DNA of 64,000 nt from Leptospira sp. B5-022 (GCF_000347035.1 NZ_ANIJ01000038.1:23501-87500), one strand, 5' to 3'; shown: positions 51,099 through 61,358, numbered from the stretch's first letter. Notes: generated from the letters alone by a model not told the origin. Numbers and translations are program-made.

Positions 51099-53144
51099 TT
51101 AGGAACGTTGGTCTTCCATTCCCAAGATTAGTATATCGTCCTTAGGCTCCGAACTTCCTAAAAATCTAAGCAGATCGTCTTGTATGTCTCTTAATAATTC
51201 TTCTAAACTTTGAGAGTCTCCAGTTCGGACCGTAGCCAATACTCTTTCTATCCCGTAAAAATCTCCGGGCAGTCTGGAAGATTCCGTAAGTCCGTCGGTA
51301 AAACAAAGGATTCGAAAACCTGGAGTGAGCAGGACCTCCTTATCCTCAAAATGAAAATTTTCCAAAAGACCCACTAACGGATTTTCACATTCGACCACAT
51401 GCTCTTCGTCCTTATTTCGGATTAAGACTGGAGGAGATCCTGCCAAAGAAAGTGTGAGTTTTTTTCCGTCCGGAGAAATTTCTAAAATGGATGCGGAGAA
51501 GAATGTGGACACATTTCCATACTTTCCGTAAAACTGAGAGCTGATCGCAGAGAGCAGCTTTCCTGGACTTTCTTCTTTTAATCTAAGGTCTTCGTAAATG
51601 TTTCGGATCAGGATCGTAATGAGGGCGGCTTGTATTCCGTGACCTGGAGCATCCGCTAAAAAAATACGGAGCTTTCCGTCCGGCAATTCGGTAATATCAT
51701 AAAGGTCACCTCCTACTTCCGCCAAAGGTTTATGCCAGATCCCAAATTTGATTTTACCGATCTTTTTTTCTGCCGTTTCCTCCAGATTTAAGAGTCCCTT
51801 TTGGATCTCTCTTGCGACATTCAAATCGTTTTGGATGAGACGAAGCGCATTTCTAAGTTGTTTAGTCCTTTCTTCCACCCTCCTTTCCAAATTTCTGGAA
51901 AGGTCTAAAAGTCTATCCAAACTTTCGGAACTTCTGATGGATAAGAATACGGACTGTGCCACTATGAATACGAACGCCCCTATATTCGTAAAATATCCGG
52001 TATCCAGATAGAAGGTCGCATATAAAATATCGTGGATCATTGCGGCATACACGAATACGAAACCGGCGAGAATTATAAGAGCCCCCTTTCTTCTTCTTAA
52101 AGCGGCCTTAGTAAGAGAGAATAATCCGAGTGTGCCTGCAAGAAAAGCCACCAAGTAATAAACTGTGATGGTGAACGTGAATATCCTGACAGGGAATACT
52201 AAGACTACGATGCAGGCTCCGACTGCTATCCACCAGACCAGATCCACGAGTATTCGTTTTAATTCCCGAGGAAAGACGGAAAGTATATAACTTAAAAAAA
52301 CAGGAATGGCTAGATAGAATGTAACGTATTCAATCCTGACATAATGATGATATTTTAGAAAATCAAGATATTCTGAAATGATCCTGGTCCCGGAAAAAAG
52401 TCCCCGTGCCGCCATGATCACACAATACGTCCCGAAATACATCGAGGCCGCTTCTCCCCTTCTCACAATCGCGTAAATTAGATGGAGTAAACCTATACAG
52501 AAAAGTCCTCCCGCTAAGAATAGATCCAGAAATCTTTCCGCATTCCAGGTTTTCTCCAGACTGGAAGATGTTCCGAATCGGATCGGAGCCCAAAATCCTC
52601 CCAGTCTATGATCCCTGTTTGCGATCTGCATATCTATTTGCAGCTCTTCTCCCTCCGGAGTGAATTTTACGAGCTTATTACACCAGGCTGGTCGGACTTC
52701 GAAAATGGTGATATCCGAATTGGAAGGAAATTCTACTTCTCCGCAAGAGGCTAAAAGTTTGCCGTTCACATACAAAAAGTAAGAAGAACTTTGCTCCTGT
52801 AGGATAAACGCGAGTTCCCCGTAATTTCGATTTAATTTTACATTAAGTTCATAGGTTCCGTAACCTTCTCCAAGTCTTGCTCCGTTCTTTCCGTTCCAAG
52901 AAGAAGGGATACTGACTATTTCGTAGGAATTTTGGCTCTCTAAACCGGAACTTTTCCAATACAACCATCTGAATTTCCATAACCCGGAAAGAAGAATTGG
53001 TCCTTGTTCCTCCAGATCATAATTCTTGAACTCCATAGTTCCTTGTACAATTACAGGATGTTCTACTTTCGAAGTAGAATCGTTACATCCCGAGAAAAGG
53101 AATTGTAGAAAGCTTAAAGTTAAGAGGGTGAATACCTTTTTCAT
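51099..53144 (-). CDS. 7TM-DISM sensor fused to SpoIIE-type PP2C phosphatase
   Basis: A 681-residue receptor. A lipoprotein-like signal ends LFSGC. The N-terminal domain (ILLSGLWKFRWLYWKSSG, GYGTYELNVKLNRNYGELAF) is the periplasmic 7TMR-DISMED2-like beta domain, followed by seven helices (about 205-390), a coiled coil (LDRLLDLSRNLERRVEERTK) and a PP2C/SpoIIE domain with VGGDLYDIT, FLADAPGHGIQAALITIL, FRILCFTDGLTESSR and the terminal PKDDILILGME, giving the metal-binding aspartates. It senses an extracellular ligand and dephosphorylates a partner, probably an anti-sigma-factor antagonist. ATG 53144 is preferred because the longer frame would overlap the sbp promoter. Confidence 0.85.
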   Translation of the reverse strand: MKKVFTLLTLSFLQFLFSGCNDSTSKVEHPVIVQGTMEFKNYDLEEQGPILLSGLWKFRWLYWKSSGLESQNSYEIVSIPSSWNGKNGARLGEGYGTYELNVKLNRNYGELAFILQEQSSSYFLYVNGKLLASCGEVEFPSNSDITIFEVRPAWCNKLVKFTPEGEELQIDMQIANRDHRLGGFWAPIRFGTSSSLEKTWNAERFLDLFLAGGLFCIGLLHLIYAIVRRGEAASMYFGTYCVIMAARGLFSGTRIISEYLDFLKYHHYVRIEYVTFYLAIPVFLSYILSVFPRELKRILVDLVWWIAVGACIVVLVFPVRIFTFTITVYYLVAFLAGTLGLFSLTKAALRRRKGALIILAGFVFVYAAMIHDILYATFYLDTGYFTNIGAFVFIVAQSVFLSIRSSESLDRLLDLSRNLERRVEERTKQLRNALRLIQNDLNVAREIQKGLLNLEETAEKKIGKIKFGIWHKPLAEVGGDLYDITELPDGKLRIFLADAPGHGIQAALITILIRNIYEDLRLKEESPGKLLSAISSQFYGKYGNVSTFFSASILEISPDGKKLTLSLAGSPPVLIRNKDEEHVVECENPLVGLLENFHFEDKEVLLTPGFRILCFTDGLTESSRLPGDFYGIERVLATVRTGDSQSLEELLRDIQDDLLRFLGSSEPKDDILILGMEDQRS

Positions 53145-53237
53145 TTGGAGGAAAATCCGCTTTAAACGAATTCTGAAGGATTGAATCAAAAAAGCGTTCA
53201 AAATAGGAAAAAAATATCCTAAAATATAAAACCATTC

Positions 53238-53271
53238 TTGACAAAAAGAAAGCAATTCCGACTATAACGGA
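53238..53271 (+). promoter_or_regulatory. Promoter and operator of the sulfate transport operon
   Basis: TTGACA (53238-53243), 18-19 bp, then CTATAA/TATAAC (53262-53268). The dyad TCCG-N7-CGGA (53257-53271) is centred on the -10, ideally placed for a repressor responding to cysteine or sulfate. A further half-similar word (GGATAAA) occurs at 53269 and again near 53289. Confidence 0.55.
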
Positions 53272-53327
53272 TAAATATCTAATTTATTGGATAAAAATTC
53301 CGAGTTTCCGTTGAAAGGGACGTAAAA

Positions 53328-54386
53328 GTGAACCTTATGAAAGTAAAATCTACTCATTCTATACTACAGTCAATTGCCAAAGGAATTGGCGCTCTGGCTT
53401 TAACCGGTATCTTCTCCTTATCTGCGTATGCGAGCGATACCCTGTTAAACGTTTCATTCGACCCAACCAGAGAACTCTACGAAGAAATTAACAAAAAGTT
53501 CGTAGAGTCTTGGAAGAAGAAGTCCGGCAAAGACCTTACCATCCAACAATCCCACGGTGGATCCGGAAAACAAGCGAGGGCGGTAATCGACGGATTAGAA
53601 GCGGATGTAGTCACTCTTGCGCTTGCTTATGATATCGATAGTATTGTCACGAATGGCGGATCCGTTTCCAAAGATTGGGAGAAGGCATTCCCAAACCATT
53701 CTACTCCATACTATTCTACTATCGTTTTCTTAGTCAGAAAGGGAAATCCTAAGGCGATCAAAGATTGGGAGGATGTCGTAAAACCGGGGATCGGAGTGAT
53801 CACTCCAAATCCTAAAACTTCCGGAGGAGCTCGCTGGAACTATTTGGCAGCTTGGGGTTTCGCAAAGAAAAAATACAAAACGGAAGAAAAAGCGATCGAG
53901 TTCGTTAAAAATCTCTATAAGAACACCTCCGTTTTGGATACGGGTGCCAGAGGATCCACAACTACATTTGTCCAAAGAGGGATCGGTGATGTTCTTCTTG
54001 CTTGGGAAAATGAAGCGGAACTTGCTCTCTCCGAGTCCAGAAAAGCAAACGGGGGTGTAGCGGCATTCGAAGTCGTTTATCCAAGCACGAGTATTCTTGC
54101 GGAAACTCCTGTTGCAATCGTGGAAAAAGTGGTAGCTAAAAAAGGAACCAAAGACTTAGCAAAAGCTTACTTAGATTTTTTATATACGAAGGAAGGCCAA
54201 GAAATCATCGCAAAACATTTTTTCCGTCCGAACGATGCTGCCGTCCTTAAAGCGAATGTTGCTAAATTCCCAAAACTCCAATTATTCGATGTGAGGAGTA
54301 TAGAAGGTTCCTGGGCAGCAGCTCATAAAAAACATTTCGCTGACGGAGGTCTTTTTGACTCCATCTACGGCGAAGCAAAGAAATAA
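53328..54386 (+). CDS. sbp: Sulfate ABC transporter substrate-binding protein
   Basis: A 352-residue periplasmic sulfate-binding protein with a signal peptide ending SAYA-S. Family motifs: [55 protein letters not shown] and [20 protein letters not shown]; these line the anion pocket. The GTG at 53328 is used because AGGGA lies 7 bases upstream; ATG 53337 is possible. It is first in the sbp-cysTWA operon, with its own promoter, and is followed by a hairpin that probably limits read-through. Confidence 0.93.
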   Translation: MNLMKVKSTHSILQSIAKGIGALALTGIFSLSAYASDTLLNVSFDPTRELYEEINKKFVESWKKKSGKDLTIQQSHGGSGKQARAVIDGLEADVVTLALAYDIDSIVTNGGSVSKDWEKAFPNHSTPYYSTIVFLVRKGNPKAIKDWEDVVKPGIGVITPNPKTSGGARWNYLAAWGFAKKKYKTEEKAIEFVKNLYKNTSVLDTGARGSTTTFVQRGIGDVLLAWENEAELALSESRKANGGVAAFEVVYPSTSILAETPVAIVEKVVAKKGTKDLAKAYLDFLYTKEGQEIIAKHFFRPNDAAVLKANVAKFPKLQLFDVRSIEGSWAAAHKKHFADGGLFDSIYGEAKK

Positions 54387-54421
54387 GCAGAAACGTAAAC
54401 TTGAAACTCATATACAAAAAG

Positions 54422-54443
54422 AGAGCCACCGTCCAGTGGCTCT
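54422..54443 (+). terminator. Hairpin between sbp and cysT
   Basis: AGAGCCAC-CGTCCA-GTGGCTCT is a perfect 8-bp stem, followed by the poor T run TGGTTTG. It probably acts as a partial terminator or a 3'-end stabiliser, giving more binding protein than permease. Confidence 0.55.
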
Positions 54444-54496
54444 TGGTTTGACGAAATAGGGTGTTTCTCAAGAATCGACTCGGGAGGGTTTCCCGT

Positions 54497-55324
54497 TTGA
54501 AATTGATTTTCCGTCCCTATTCGAAAACAAGCTTCGGTCTGTCTTTAGGACTCACAACCTTCTACCTGAGCTGCCTAGTCATCATTCCATTATCCGCATT
54601 ATTTTTTAAATCTGCGACCTTAGGTGTTTCCGGGCTCTGGGAAGTTTTTTCAGAGGATCGGATCCAGCAGGCTCTGCTTTTAAGTTTTGGAGCGGGAGGA
54701 GTTGCAGCAGTCATTAATCTATTCGTAGGATTTTTATTCGCCTGGGTTTTGGTGAGATACGATTTTCCCGGCAAAAAGATCTTGGATTCACTTGTAGATC
54801 TTCCATTCACTCTTCCTACGGCGGTGGCAGGGATCGCGTTGACCACAATTTATGCTCCCAACGGTTTTATCGGAAAATATCTGACACCGTATGGGATCCA
54901 GATCGCTTACACTCCGATCGGTATCGTGATCGCATTAGTATTTATCGGATTTCCATTCGTTGTCAGGACCGTCCAACCCATTCTGGAAGATCTTCCTAAA
55001 GAACTGGAAGAGAGCGCGTATTGTCTAGGGGCCAACAGACTCCAAACTTTCACTAAGGTTATCCTACCTGAATTAGTTCCTTCCTTACTCGCAGGGACCA
55101 GTATGGCATTTGCAAGAGGGATAGGAGAATACGGATCAGTCGTTTTTATCTCGGGGAACATTCCGGGCAAAACGGAAATCCTTCCCTTGCTCATTGTCAC
55201 AAAATTAGAGCAATACGAATACGCAAAGGCAACCGGGATCGCAGTATTGATGTTAGTTCTCTCCTTTACTATCATGTTCGGGATCAATTACCTGCAAACC
55301 AGAGCCTCCAGGAGACTGGGATGA
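54497..55324 (+). CDS. cysT: Sulfate ABC transporter permease CysT
   Basis: A 275-residue permease with six helices and the EAA loop ([24 protein letters not shown] region) typical of CysT/Cys[21 protein letters not shown] and [20 protein letters not shown] are sulfate-permease signatures. The start is TTG at 54497: GGGAGGG (54482-54488) lies 8 bases before it, while the GTG at 54461 has no ribosome-binding site. Its stop overlaps the cysW start (ATGA). Confidence 0.92.
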   Translation: MKLIFRPYSKTSFGLSLGLTTFYLSCLVIIPLSALFFKSATLGVSGLWEVFSEDRIQQALLLSFGAGGVAAVINLFVGFLFAWVLVRYDFPGKKILDSLVDLPFTLPTAVAGIALTTIYAPNGFIGKYLTPYGIQIAYTPIGIVIALVFIGFPFVVRTVQPILEDLPKELEESAYCLGANRLQTFTKVILPELVPSLLAGTSMAFARGIGEYGSVVFISGNIPGKTEILPLLIVTKLEQYEYAKATGIAVLMLVLSFTIMFGINYLQTRASRRLG

Positions 55325-56205
55325 AAGAAAGAGAGTCCGTTTGGATCCGCATAACTTTGATCGTTGCGGTCCTTCTTCTTGCATTCATCATTCTGATCCT
55401 GCCGATTACGGTGGTATTCTTAGAAGCCTTCGCCCAGGGTTGGGAAGCATATTTCCAGGGATTGCAGGATAGCGATACCATCTCCGCGATGTTGATGACA
55501 TTGAAGGTAGCAGGGATTGCTGTTCCTTTAAATACCGCATTCGGATTGATCGCCGCATTCCTTTTGACCAGGTTCGAATTCCCCGGAAAAAATATTCTAC
55601 TTACCATTATAGATTCTCCATTTGCGGTCTCGCCGGTTATCTCGGGTCTGATCTTCCTATTACTTTTCGGAAAGCAAGGTTGGATGGGAGATATATTAGA
55701 AGAATGGAATATAAAGATCGTATTTAATACCCCGGGACTTGTGATCGCAACCGTATTTATCACACTCCCGTTCGTTGCGAGGGAGCTTATTCCACTCATG
55801 CAAAGCCAGGGAAAAGAGGAAGAGGAAGCCGGTATCTTACTCGGAGCATCTCTATACCAAACATTCATTAAAATAATCATCCCGAATATCAAATGGGGAC
55901 TCTTGTACGGACTTATCCTATGTAATGCGAGAGCCATGGGAGAATTCGGTGCGGTTTCCGTTCTTTCAGGACATATCCGTGGGAAAACAAATACATTACC
56001 TTTACAGATCGAAATGTTATACAATGAGTATAATTCGGTAGGAGCATTTTCTGCCGCTTCTGTACTTGTGTTCCTTTCCCTACTTACCTTACTTCTAAAA
56101 ACCATCTTAGAGAGAAATCTTCATAGAAAAGAAGATTTAGAGATCCCGGAAAGCACAGGTCTTGGAAAAGAAAAAAATACAAACGTTCAGGTTTCCAAAT
56201 CTTAG
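55321..56205 (+). CDS. cysW: Sulfate ABC transporter permease CysW
   Basis: A 294-residue permease, partner of CysT: six helices, with [20 protein letters not shown] and [20 protein letters not shown] as the coupling helix, and [20 protein letters not shown] as the CysW signature. The C-terminal 30 residues are charged and probably cytosolic. It is translated from within the cysT stop, and cysA starts 9 bases after its stop. Confidence 0.93.
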   Translation: MKERESVWIRITLIVAVLLLAFIILILPITVVFLEAFAQGWEAYFQGLQDSDTISAMLMTLKVAGIAVPLNTAFGLIAAFLLTRFEFPGKNILLTIIDSPFAVSPVISGLIFLLLFGKQGWMGDILEEWNIKIVFNTPGLVIATVFITLPFVARELIPLMQSQGKEEEEAGILLGASLYQTFIKIIIPNIKWGLLYGLILCNARAMGEFGAVSVLSGHIRGKTNTLPLQIEMLYNEYNSVGAFSAASVLVFLSLLTLLLKTILERNLHRKEDLEIPESTGLGKEKNTNVQVSKS

Positions 56206-56214
56206 GAGAATAGA

Positions 56215-57288
56215 ATGTCTATTGAAATTCGTAATGTGAGCAAACGATTCGGAAAATTCCAGGCCTTGGATCAAGTGGACTTAACCATCCCGCAGGGAAA
56301 TTTAGTCGCATTATTAGGACCTTCCGGAAGCGGCAAGACCACACTTCTTAGGATTATCGCAGGCTTAGACACCCCTGACGAGGGAGAAGTATTATTCAAT
56401 GGGGAAAGATCCAAATCCAAAAATTCAAAGGACAGAGGGGTAGGATTCGTATTCCAACATTATGCGCTCTTTAGGCATATGACGATTTTTGAAAATATCG
56501 CATTCGGCCTAAAAGTACGCCCAAGATCGATAAGACCTTCCAAAGAAGAGATCCGGGAAAAAGTATTCCAACTTTTGAAATTGGTCCAGTTGGAAAACTT
56601 CCATGCAAGATTTCCTTTTGAATTATCCGGAGGGCAAAGACAAAGGGTGGCCTTGGCAAGGGCCCTGGCGATAGAACCTAAGTTTTTACTTTTGGACGAA
56701 CCTTTCGGAGCTTTGGATGCAAAGGTCAGAAAAGAATTACGCACCTGGCTTAGAAGGCTACACGACGAGATCCATATCACAAGTGTATTCGTGACTCACG
56801 ACCAGGAAGAAGCATTAGAAGTCAGTGACTCCATCGTAATTTTAAGATCAGGAAAGATAGAACAGATCGGCACTCCCGACGAGGTGTATAATAAACCGAA
56901 AACTCCTTTCGTTTTCCACTTTTTAGGAGATGTAAACTTATTTCATGGAAGGATCCACGAAGGGACCGCAAAGATCGGAGATCTAAATGTGGAAACTCCG
57001 GAACATTCCGACGTGGTAGACAAGGAAGGGGTTGCCTACGTTAGACCATACGATGTGGAAATTTCCAGATCTTCTTCCCAAGGAATACCTGCGGAGATCC
57101 AATACATCCATTCTACAGGTAGAAACGTACGGATAGAATTGAAACGTTTAGATTCCGGAACTTTGATCGAGTCATTACTGGACCAATCTACTTTTAAAGA
57201 GTTAAATCTGCTACCTGGCGAAACCGTGTATCTCAGGATCAGAAAAGCGAAAGTGTATGTGGAATATATGGAAGATTTTTCGATATAG
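56215..57288 (+). CDS. cysA: Sulfate/thiosulfate ABC transporter ATPase CysA
   Basis: A 357-residue ATPase energising sulfate uptake. Walker [11 protein letters not shown]-loop [16 protein letters not shown], signature [17 protein letters not shown], Walker [13 protein letters not shown] and H-loop [10 protein letters not shown] are intact. Residues about 240-357 are the TOBE-type regulatory domain ([20 protein letters not shown]), as in CysA rather than simple ATPases. A bidirectional terminator follows. Confidence 0.94.
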   Translation: MSIEIRNVSKRFGKFQALDQVDLTIPQGNLVALLGPSGSGKTTLLRIIAGLDTPDEGEVLFNGERSKSKNSKDRGVGFVFQHYALFRHMTIFENIAFGLKVRPRSIRPSKEEIREKVFQLLKLVQLENFHARFPFELSGGQRQRVALARALAIEPKFLLLDEPFGALDAKVRKELRTWLRRLHDEIHITSVFVTHDQEEALEVSDSIVILRSGKIEQIGTPDEVYNKPKTPFVFHFLGDVNLFHGRIHEGTAKIGDLNVETPEHSDVVDKEGVAYVRPYDVEISRSSSQGIPAEIQYIHSTGRNVRIELKRLDSGTLIESLLDQSTFKELNLLPGETVYLRIRKAKVYVEYMEDFSI

Positions 57289-57313
57289 TCGGAAAACATT
57301 GGAAAAGAATCGT

Positions 57314-57351
57314 AAAAAAATCCCCGTATTAACGCAACGGGGATTTTTTTT
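57314..57351. terminator. Bidirectional terminator after cysA
   Basis: AAAATCCCCGT pairs with ACGGGGATTTT across a 9-nt loop, with A run and T run on both sides. It can end cysA and the convergent gene at 57367. Confidence 0.9.
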
Positions 57352-57366
57352 GGATTAAAGTTTCTC

Positions 57367-57726
57367 TCATTTGGTTAGGATCTCGGTGCCTGTCCCGTTC
57401 CCCCAGGTACCTTCCAATCTATTTCCTCCATTCTTTACGGTGTAGATCACAGGATGTGTATCACCCCAATCCACCGTTAAAGTGTTTCCGCTCAAAGTAC
57501 CTGTTCCGGAAAAACTATTTCCTACGGACCATTCAAAATTATAGGATCCATCCTCATTCAAAGTAATCGTTACACTTCCTTTATATTTGCTTCCATTAGG
57601 ATTTGTACCCGTTACTTTATAAGTCCCGTAAACATTCAAAGTTTGAGCGCTCAAATACGAGAAGGAAACGGTCAAAGCGATCACGGTAAATAAAGCTATA
57701 ATTTTAGCTTTCGGATTTCTAAACAT
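57367..57726 (-). CDS. Small exported beta-rich protein
   Basis: A 119-residue protein with a signal peptide (IIALFTVIALTVSFSYLSA-Q). The mature part is a small beta barrel or sandwich: NVYGTYKVTGTNPNGSKYKG, VTITLNEDGSYNFEWSV, FSGTGTLSGNTLTVDWGD and LEGTWGNGTGTEILTK, reminiscent of lipocalin-like or META-like domains. Function unknown. Start 57726 has GGGGGT just upstream. It has its own promoter with an operator dyad. Confidence 0.78.
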   Translation of the reverse strand: MFRNPKAKIIALFTVIALTVSFSYLSAQTLNVYGTYKVTGTNPNGSKYKGSVTITLNEDGSYNFEWSVGNSFSGTGTLSGNTLTVDWGDTHPVIYTVKNGGNRLEGTWGNGTGTEILTK

Positions 57727-57748
57727 GAATACCCCCATGTGAGTGGAA

Positions 57749-57777
57749 AATAAAAGCACAGATCCCGATCTAATCAA
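57749..57777 (-). promoter_or_regulatory. Promoter with operator dyad for the small exported protein
   Basis: On the minus strand TTGATT (complement of 57772-57777), exactly 17 bp, then TTTATT (complement of 57749-57754). The spacer contains the perfect dyad AGATC-CC-GATCT (57760-57771), a good repressor position. Confidence 0.45.
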
Positions 57778-57824
57778 GATTTTTACAGGGGTTCAGAAAA
57801 CATTTATTTCCAAATGGAATCTGT

Positions 57825-60800
57825 TTAAATACAGGAATTATAACCTCTTACGATCCATTTTCTGGATTCCACCGGGTCGATCACCGCATCTATTTCCAGA
57901 TAGGAAGCCATATTGATAGCCTTTCCTCTTTCATACGCCTCTTTGATCAAACGTTCGAATAAAATTTGTCTCTCTTTCCAATCCTTGATTTCTGCGAGTT
58001 CTTTTTGATATCCCGTTCTAATTTCACCTTCTATACCCATTGCCCCGAATTCTCCAGTCGGCCAGGAGATCGTAAATACAGGAGAATGAAAACTGCCGGC
58101 TGCCATTGCCATCGCGCCCAAACCGTATCCTTTCCTAAGAACGATAGTAAACACCGGCACTTGTAATGAGGCGCCCGCTTCGAAAAATTTGGCAGCTTTA
58201 CGGACAAGTCCTTTCTTCTCGGCTTCCGGCCCGACCATAAAGCCGGGAGTATCACAAAGAAATAATATAGGAAGCTTGTTCAGATCGCAGAAGGCGGCGA
58301 ATTCGGAGGCCTTCTCGGCCCCTTCCGCATCGATTGCCCCGCCCAAATGAGTAGGATTATTCGCGATCAAACCTAATGGTTTACCTTCTATTCGAATAAG
58401 CGAAGTAACGATCCCCTTTGCAAAATCCTTCCTAAACTCCAGAACGGAATCCGTATCTGCCAAAGAAGATATTACGGAACGAATTTCGTAGGACCTCAAA
58501 CGGTTTTCCGGAATGAGAGTCCTTAGTATTTTTTGGTCCCTATATTCAAATTTTTTGATATTTCCCTGAAAATATGAGAGAACTTTTTTTGCAGTAAAGA
58601 CTGCCTCTTCTTCATTTTTCACCAATATGTCTATCAACCCGTTTTTGGTTTGTGTCTCTGCAGGACCGATCTCTTCCGCGGAAAAATTGCCGAGACCTCC
58701 TCCTTTCACCATTACAGGGCCGCCCATTCCTATATTAGAATCTTCCGTTGCGATCCTGATATCGCTTGCACCGAACAAGGCGGCATTTCCAGCGAAACAT
58801 CTACCGGAAGCGATCGCGATCCTAAGGCTTTTTCCTTTTAAATCTGCGTATGTTCGAAAAGTATATAAATCCAAACCGGCAACCGCAGGCACATCGACTT
58901 CTCCTGGACGACCACCCCCACCTTCCGTAAAAAAAACAAGAGGAAGTTTTTGGCTTTCTACCATTTCCAAAAATCGATCCGTCTTTTTATGATTCATGGC
59001 ACCTTGCGTTCCCATAAAGACCGTATAATCGTAAGCGAGTACGGAAATTCTTGCCAAATGAGAATCGAATAATTCTGCGTTCACTGTTCCAAGTCCTACG
59101 ATTAGTCCGTCTGCAGGACTCAGTTTGATCAACTCTTCTAAGGACCTTCTTCTCCTTTGGGCCGCGATTGCAAGACTTCCGTATTCGATAAAACTTCCGG
59201 TATCACAAAGATCCGCCACATTCTCTCTGGCGGTCCTTTGTCCTCTTTTATGGCGTTTTGAAACCGCTTGGGGTCTGGATATGTCTTCATTCAAAAGTAA
59301 ACGATCTAAGACTTCTTTCAGATCCGGACGGATTTTGTCCGGATCGATCTCTTCCGCCGGAAGGAGCGAAGAATGTTCCAAATCTTCAGGCCGGATCCAA
59401 ATCAATGTTTCACCTTCGGATACGACCTTCCCGGGTGCGATCAAAACCCTTTCTATAATTCCGGTAGTCTCCGAATGTAGTAGATGTTCCATCTTCATGG
59501 AAGAAAGAAGTGCAATCTTTTCTCCTTTTCGAATTAGCTCCCCTTCTTTGTAATAAATTTCGATAAGGTTCCCTGTCATGGGAGAATGGAAAGCGATCAA
59601 TCCCTCGGGAACCTCTTCTTGTATTTTAGAATTTTCTAAATCAACATTCTGCTCCGATTCAAAATTAAATTTTTTATGATCTTCTTGAGTGGAAATGAGA
59701 AGCTCTCCGATATTCTCCTCCAGGAACTTTGTCCATACAGAATACGTTTCGAGTTCTTTTCTTTTAAATAAGTTCAGTAAAAGAGGAAGATTCGTTTTAA
59801 CACCTTCTATCCTAAATTCGGATAATGCGCGGTAAGCTGAATAAATGAGTTTGGAAAATTCAAGGCTTTTAGAATGAACGATTAATTTTGCAAGTAAAGA
59901 ATCGAAATTAGGACCTACCTCATAACCTGAATATGCTGAACTGTCCACTCTGATCCCTGGCCCGAAACTGGGTTCGAATACTTTGATTTTTCCGGAAGAA
60001 GGTATAATCTCCCCTTTTTGGTCCCAGGTCTCCGAATTGATCCGGATCTGAATTGCATACGTTTTGGGAAGATCTATATTCCTTTCTTCTAATCCAATCT
60101 CCCGGAAAGATTTTCCCGAAGCGACCTCCAACTGAGCTTGTACAAGGTCCACTCCAGTGATCTCTTCCGTGATCGTATGCTCTACCTGTAATCTAGGATT
60201 ACTTTCTATGAAATATATCTCGGATTTAGGACTGATCAAAAATTCGAAGGTGCCTAAACTTTTATAAGAAAGATGGGAAGCCATCAGCAAAGAATAAGAG
60301 ATGATCCTATCCCTGAGTTTCGGATCTAAAAAAGGAGCGGGAGCGATCTCTAATAATTTTTGGTTTTTTCGTTGGAGAGAACAATCTCTGTCCCAAAAAT
60401 GGAGGATCTTTCCTGAACCGTCTCCTAAAATCTGAACTTCCACATGCCTTGCGACAGGAAGATATTTTTCCGCATACAAATTAGGATTCCCGAAAGAATG
60501 TAGGGCTTCTTCCGAACAATTTTTGAACTTTGCCTCTAATTCTTCCGTACTATTAATGATACGGATACCTCTTCCGCCTCCTCCAGCGATCGCCTTTAAA
60601 AGAAATATTCCGTTTTTGGAATAGAATTCCTTTGCTTCTTTCAGATCGATCACCTTGCGAAGTCCTGGCAAGGTGGGAACTCCTAAAGATTCTGCGAGTA
60701 GTACCGCTCTTAATTTATCTCCTAAGATCTCCAAAGTGATGGGATCTGGACCGACAAATTTGATTTTTGCGTCTTCACATCTTTTTGCAAATTGGGAATT

Positions 60801-61061
60801 CTCACTTAAAAATCCGTATCCCGGATGAATGGAGTCGCAACCTTCTCTTTTTGCAATGGAAAGTATTTCTTCCTGATCTAAGTATGCCTTAACCCCTCTT
60901 CCTTTCAGAGGAATCGAAACATCAGTCGCTAATCTATGCCTGGAATTAGAATCGTCTTCCGAATAGATGGAAATTGTAGGAACTCCTAAACTGGAAGCAG
61001 CCCTTGCGATCCGAATGGTAATTTCTCCCCGGTTCGCTATTAATAATTTCGATAATTTCAT
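57825..61061 (-). CDS. Single-chain biotin-dependent acyl-CoA carboxylase (BC-BCCP-CT)
   Basis: A 1078-residue fusion. Residues 1-455 are biotin carboxylase: GYGFLSENSQFAKRC, ATP-grasp loop KAIAGGGGRGIRI (156-168) and ESNPRLQVEHTITEEITGVD (286-305). About 490-560 is the biotinyl domain, with biotinylated Lys523 in SSMKMEH. About 590-1078 is a carboxyltransferase with both halves: ARENVADLCDTGSFIEYGSL, GRCFAGNAALFGASDI, FLCDTPGFMVGPEAEKKGL and GAMGIEGEIRTGYQ. One chain thus does all steps of carboxylating a CoA ester (acetyl-, propionyl- or long-chain-CoA), as in LCC-type enzymes. Substrate is not decidable. It is not next to other lipid genes. Confidence 0.9.
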   Translation of the reverse strand: MKLSKLLIANRGEITIRIARAASSLGVPTISIYSEDDSNSRHRLATDVSIPLKGRGVKAYLDQEEILSIAKREGCDSIHPGYGFLSENSQFAKRCEDAKIKFVGPDPITLEILGDKLRAVLLAESLGVPTLPGLRKVIDLKEAKEFYSKNGIFLLKAIAGGGGRGIRIINSTEELEAKFKNCSEEALHSFGNPNLYAEKYLPVARHVEVQILGDGSGKILHFWDRDCSLQRKNQKLLEIAPAPFLDPKLRDRIISYSLLMASHLSYKSLGTFEFLISPKSEIYFIESNPRLQVEHTITEEITGVDLVQAQLEVASGKSFREIGLEERNIDLPKTYAIQIRINSETWDQKGEIIPSSGKIKVFEPSFGPGIRVDSSAYSGYEVGPNFDSLLAKLIVHSKSLEFSKLIYSAYRALSEFRIEGVKTNLPLLLNLFKRKELETYSVWTKFLEENIGELLISTQEDHKKFNFESEQNVDLENSKIQEEVPEGLIAFHSPMTGNLIEIYYKEGELIRKGEKIALLSSMKMEHLLHSETTGIIERVLIAPGKVVSEGETLIWIRPEDLEHSSLLPAEEIDPDKIRPDLKEVLDRLLLNEDISRPQAVSKRHKRGQRTARENVADLCDTGSFIEYGSLAIAAQRRRRSLEELIKLSPADGLIVGLGTVNAELFDSHLARISVLAYDYTVFMGTQGAMNHKKTDRFLEMVESQKLPLVFFTEGGGGRPGEVDVPAVAGLDLYTFRTYADLKGKSLRIAIASGRCFAGNAALFGASDIRIATEDSNIGMGGPVMVKGGGLGNFSAEEIGPAETQTKNGLIDILVKNEEEAVFTAKKVLSYFQGNIKKFEYRDQKILRTLIPENRLRSYEIRSVISSLADTDSVLEFRKDFAKGIVTSLIRIEGKPLGLIANNPTHLGGAIDAEGAEKASEFAAFCDLNKLPILFLCDTPGFMVGPEAEKKGLVRKAAKFFEAGASLQVPVFTIVLRKGYGLGAMAMAAGSFHSPVFTISWPTGEFGAMGIEGEIRTGYQKELAEIKDWKERQILFERLIKEAYERGKAINMASYLEIDAVIDPVESRKWIVRGYNSCI

Positions 61062-61358
61062 AATTTGGAGGACGTTTTAAACGAAAAGTCCCTAAGGTCA
61101 TCCAGTTTCCAAGCCCCCTCTAAATTTTGAAAGAGTTCATAATATATCGCATATTCACATAAATCATTTTCCATAATAACGATTTTTATTCCGATATATG
61201 AGACACATAATCGAAAGTAAGAGAATACTCGATCGAAGCGGTTTTAATTAAGGTTGTCCCGAAAATTTCAAAAAGGTAGGTCCTTCGAAAAACGGAAGTT
61301 TGGAGTGAAATGTTTAAAAGCAGAGGATAAAAAAAGATAGTACTAGGACGTAATAATA
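61062..61358. other. Intergenic region between carboxylase and LysR genes
   Basis: An AT-rich gap of 297 bp on the 5' side of the carboxylase gene and the 3' side of the LysR gene, both on the minus strand. It must hold the carboxylase promoter, but no clear -35/-10 was found. GGACGTA (61347) and TACGTCC (61369), partly inside the LysR gene, could pair as a weak hairpin. The short open frame across it is not credible. Confidence 0.45.

Noticed and set aside
55284..56105. 273-codon minus-strand open frame
   Set aside because: Antisense to cysW, whose family signatures are unmistakable; the long antisense frame follows from codon bias.
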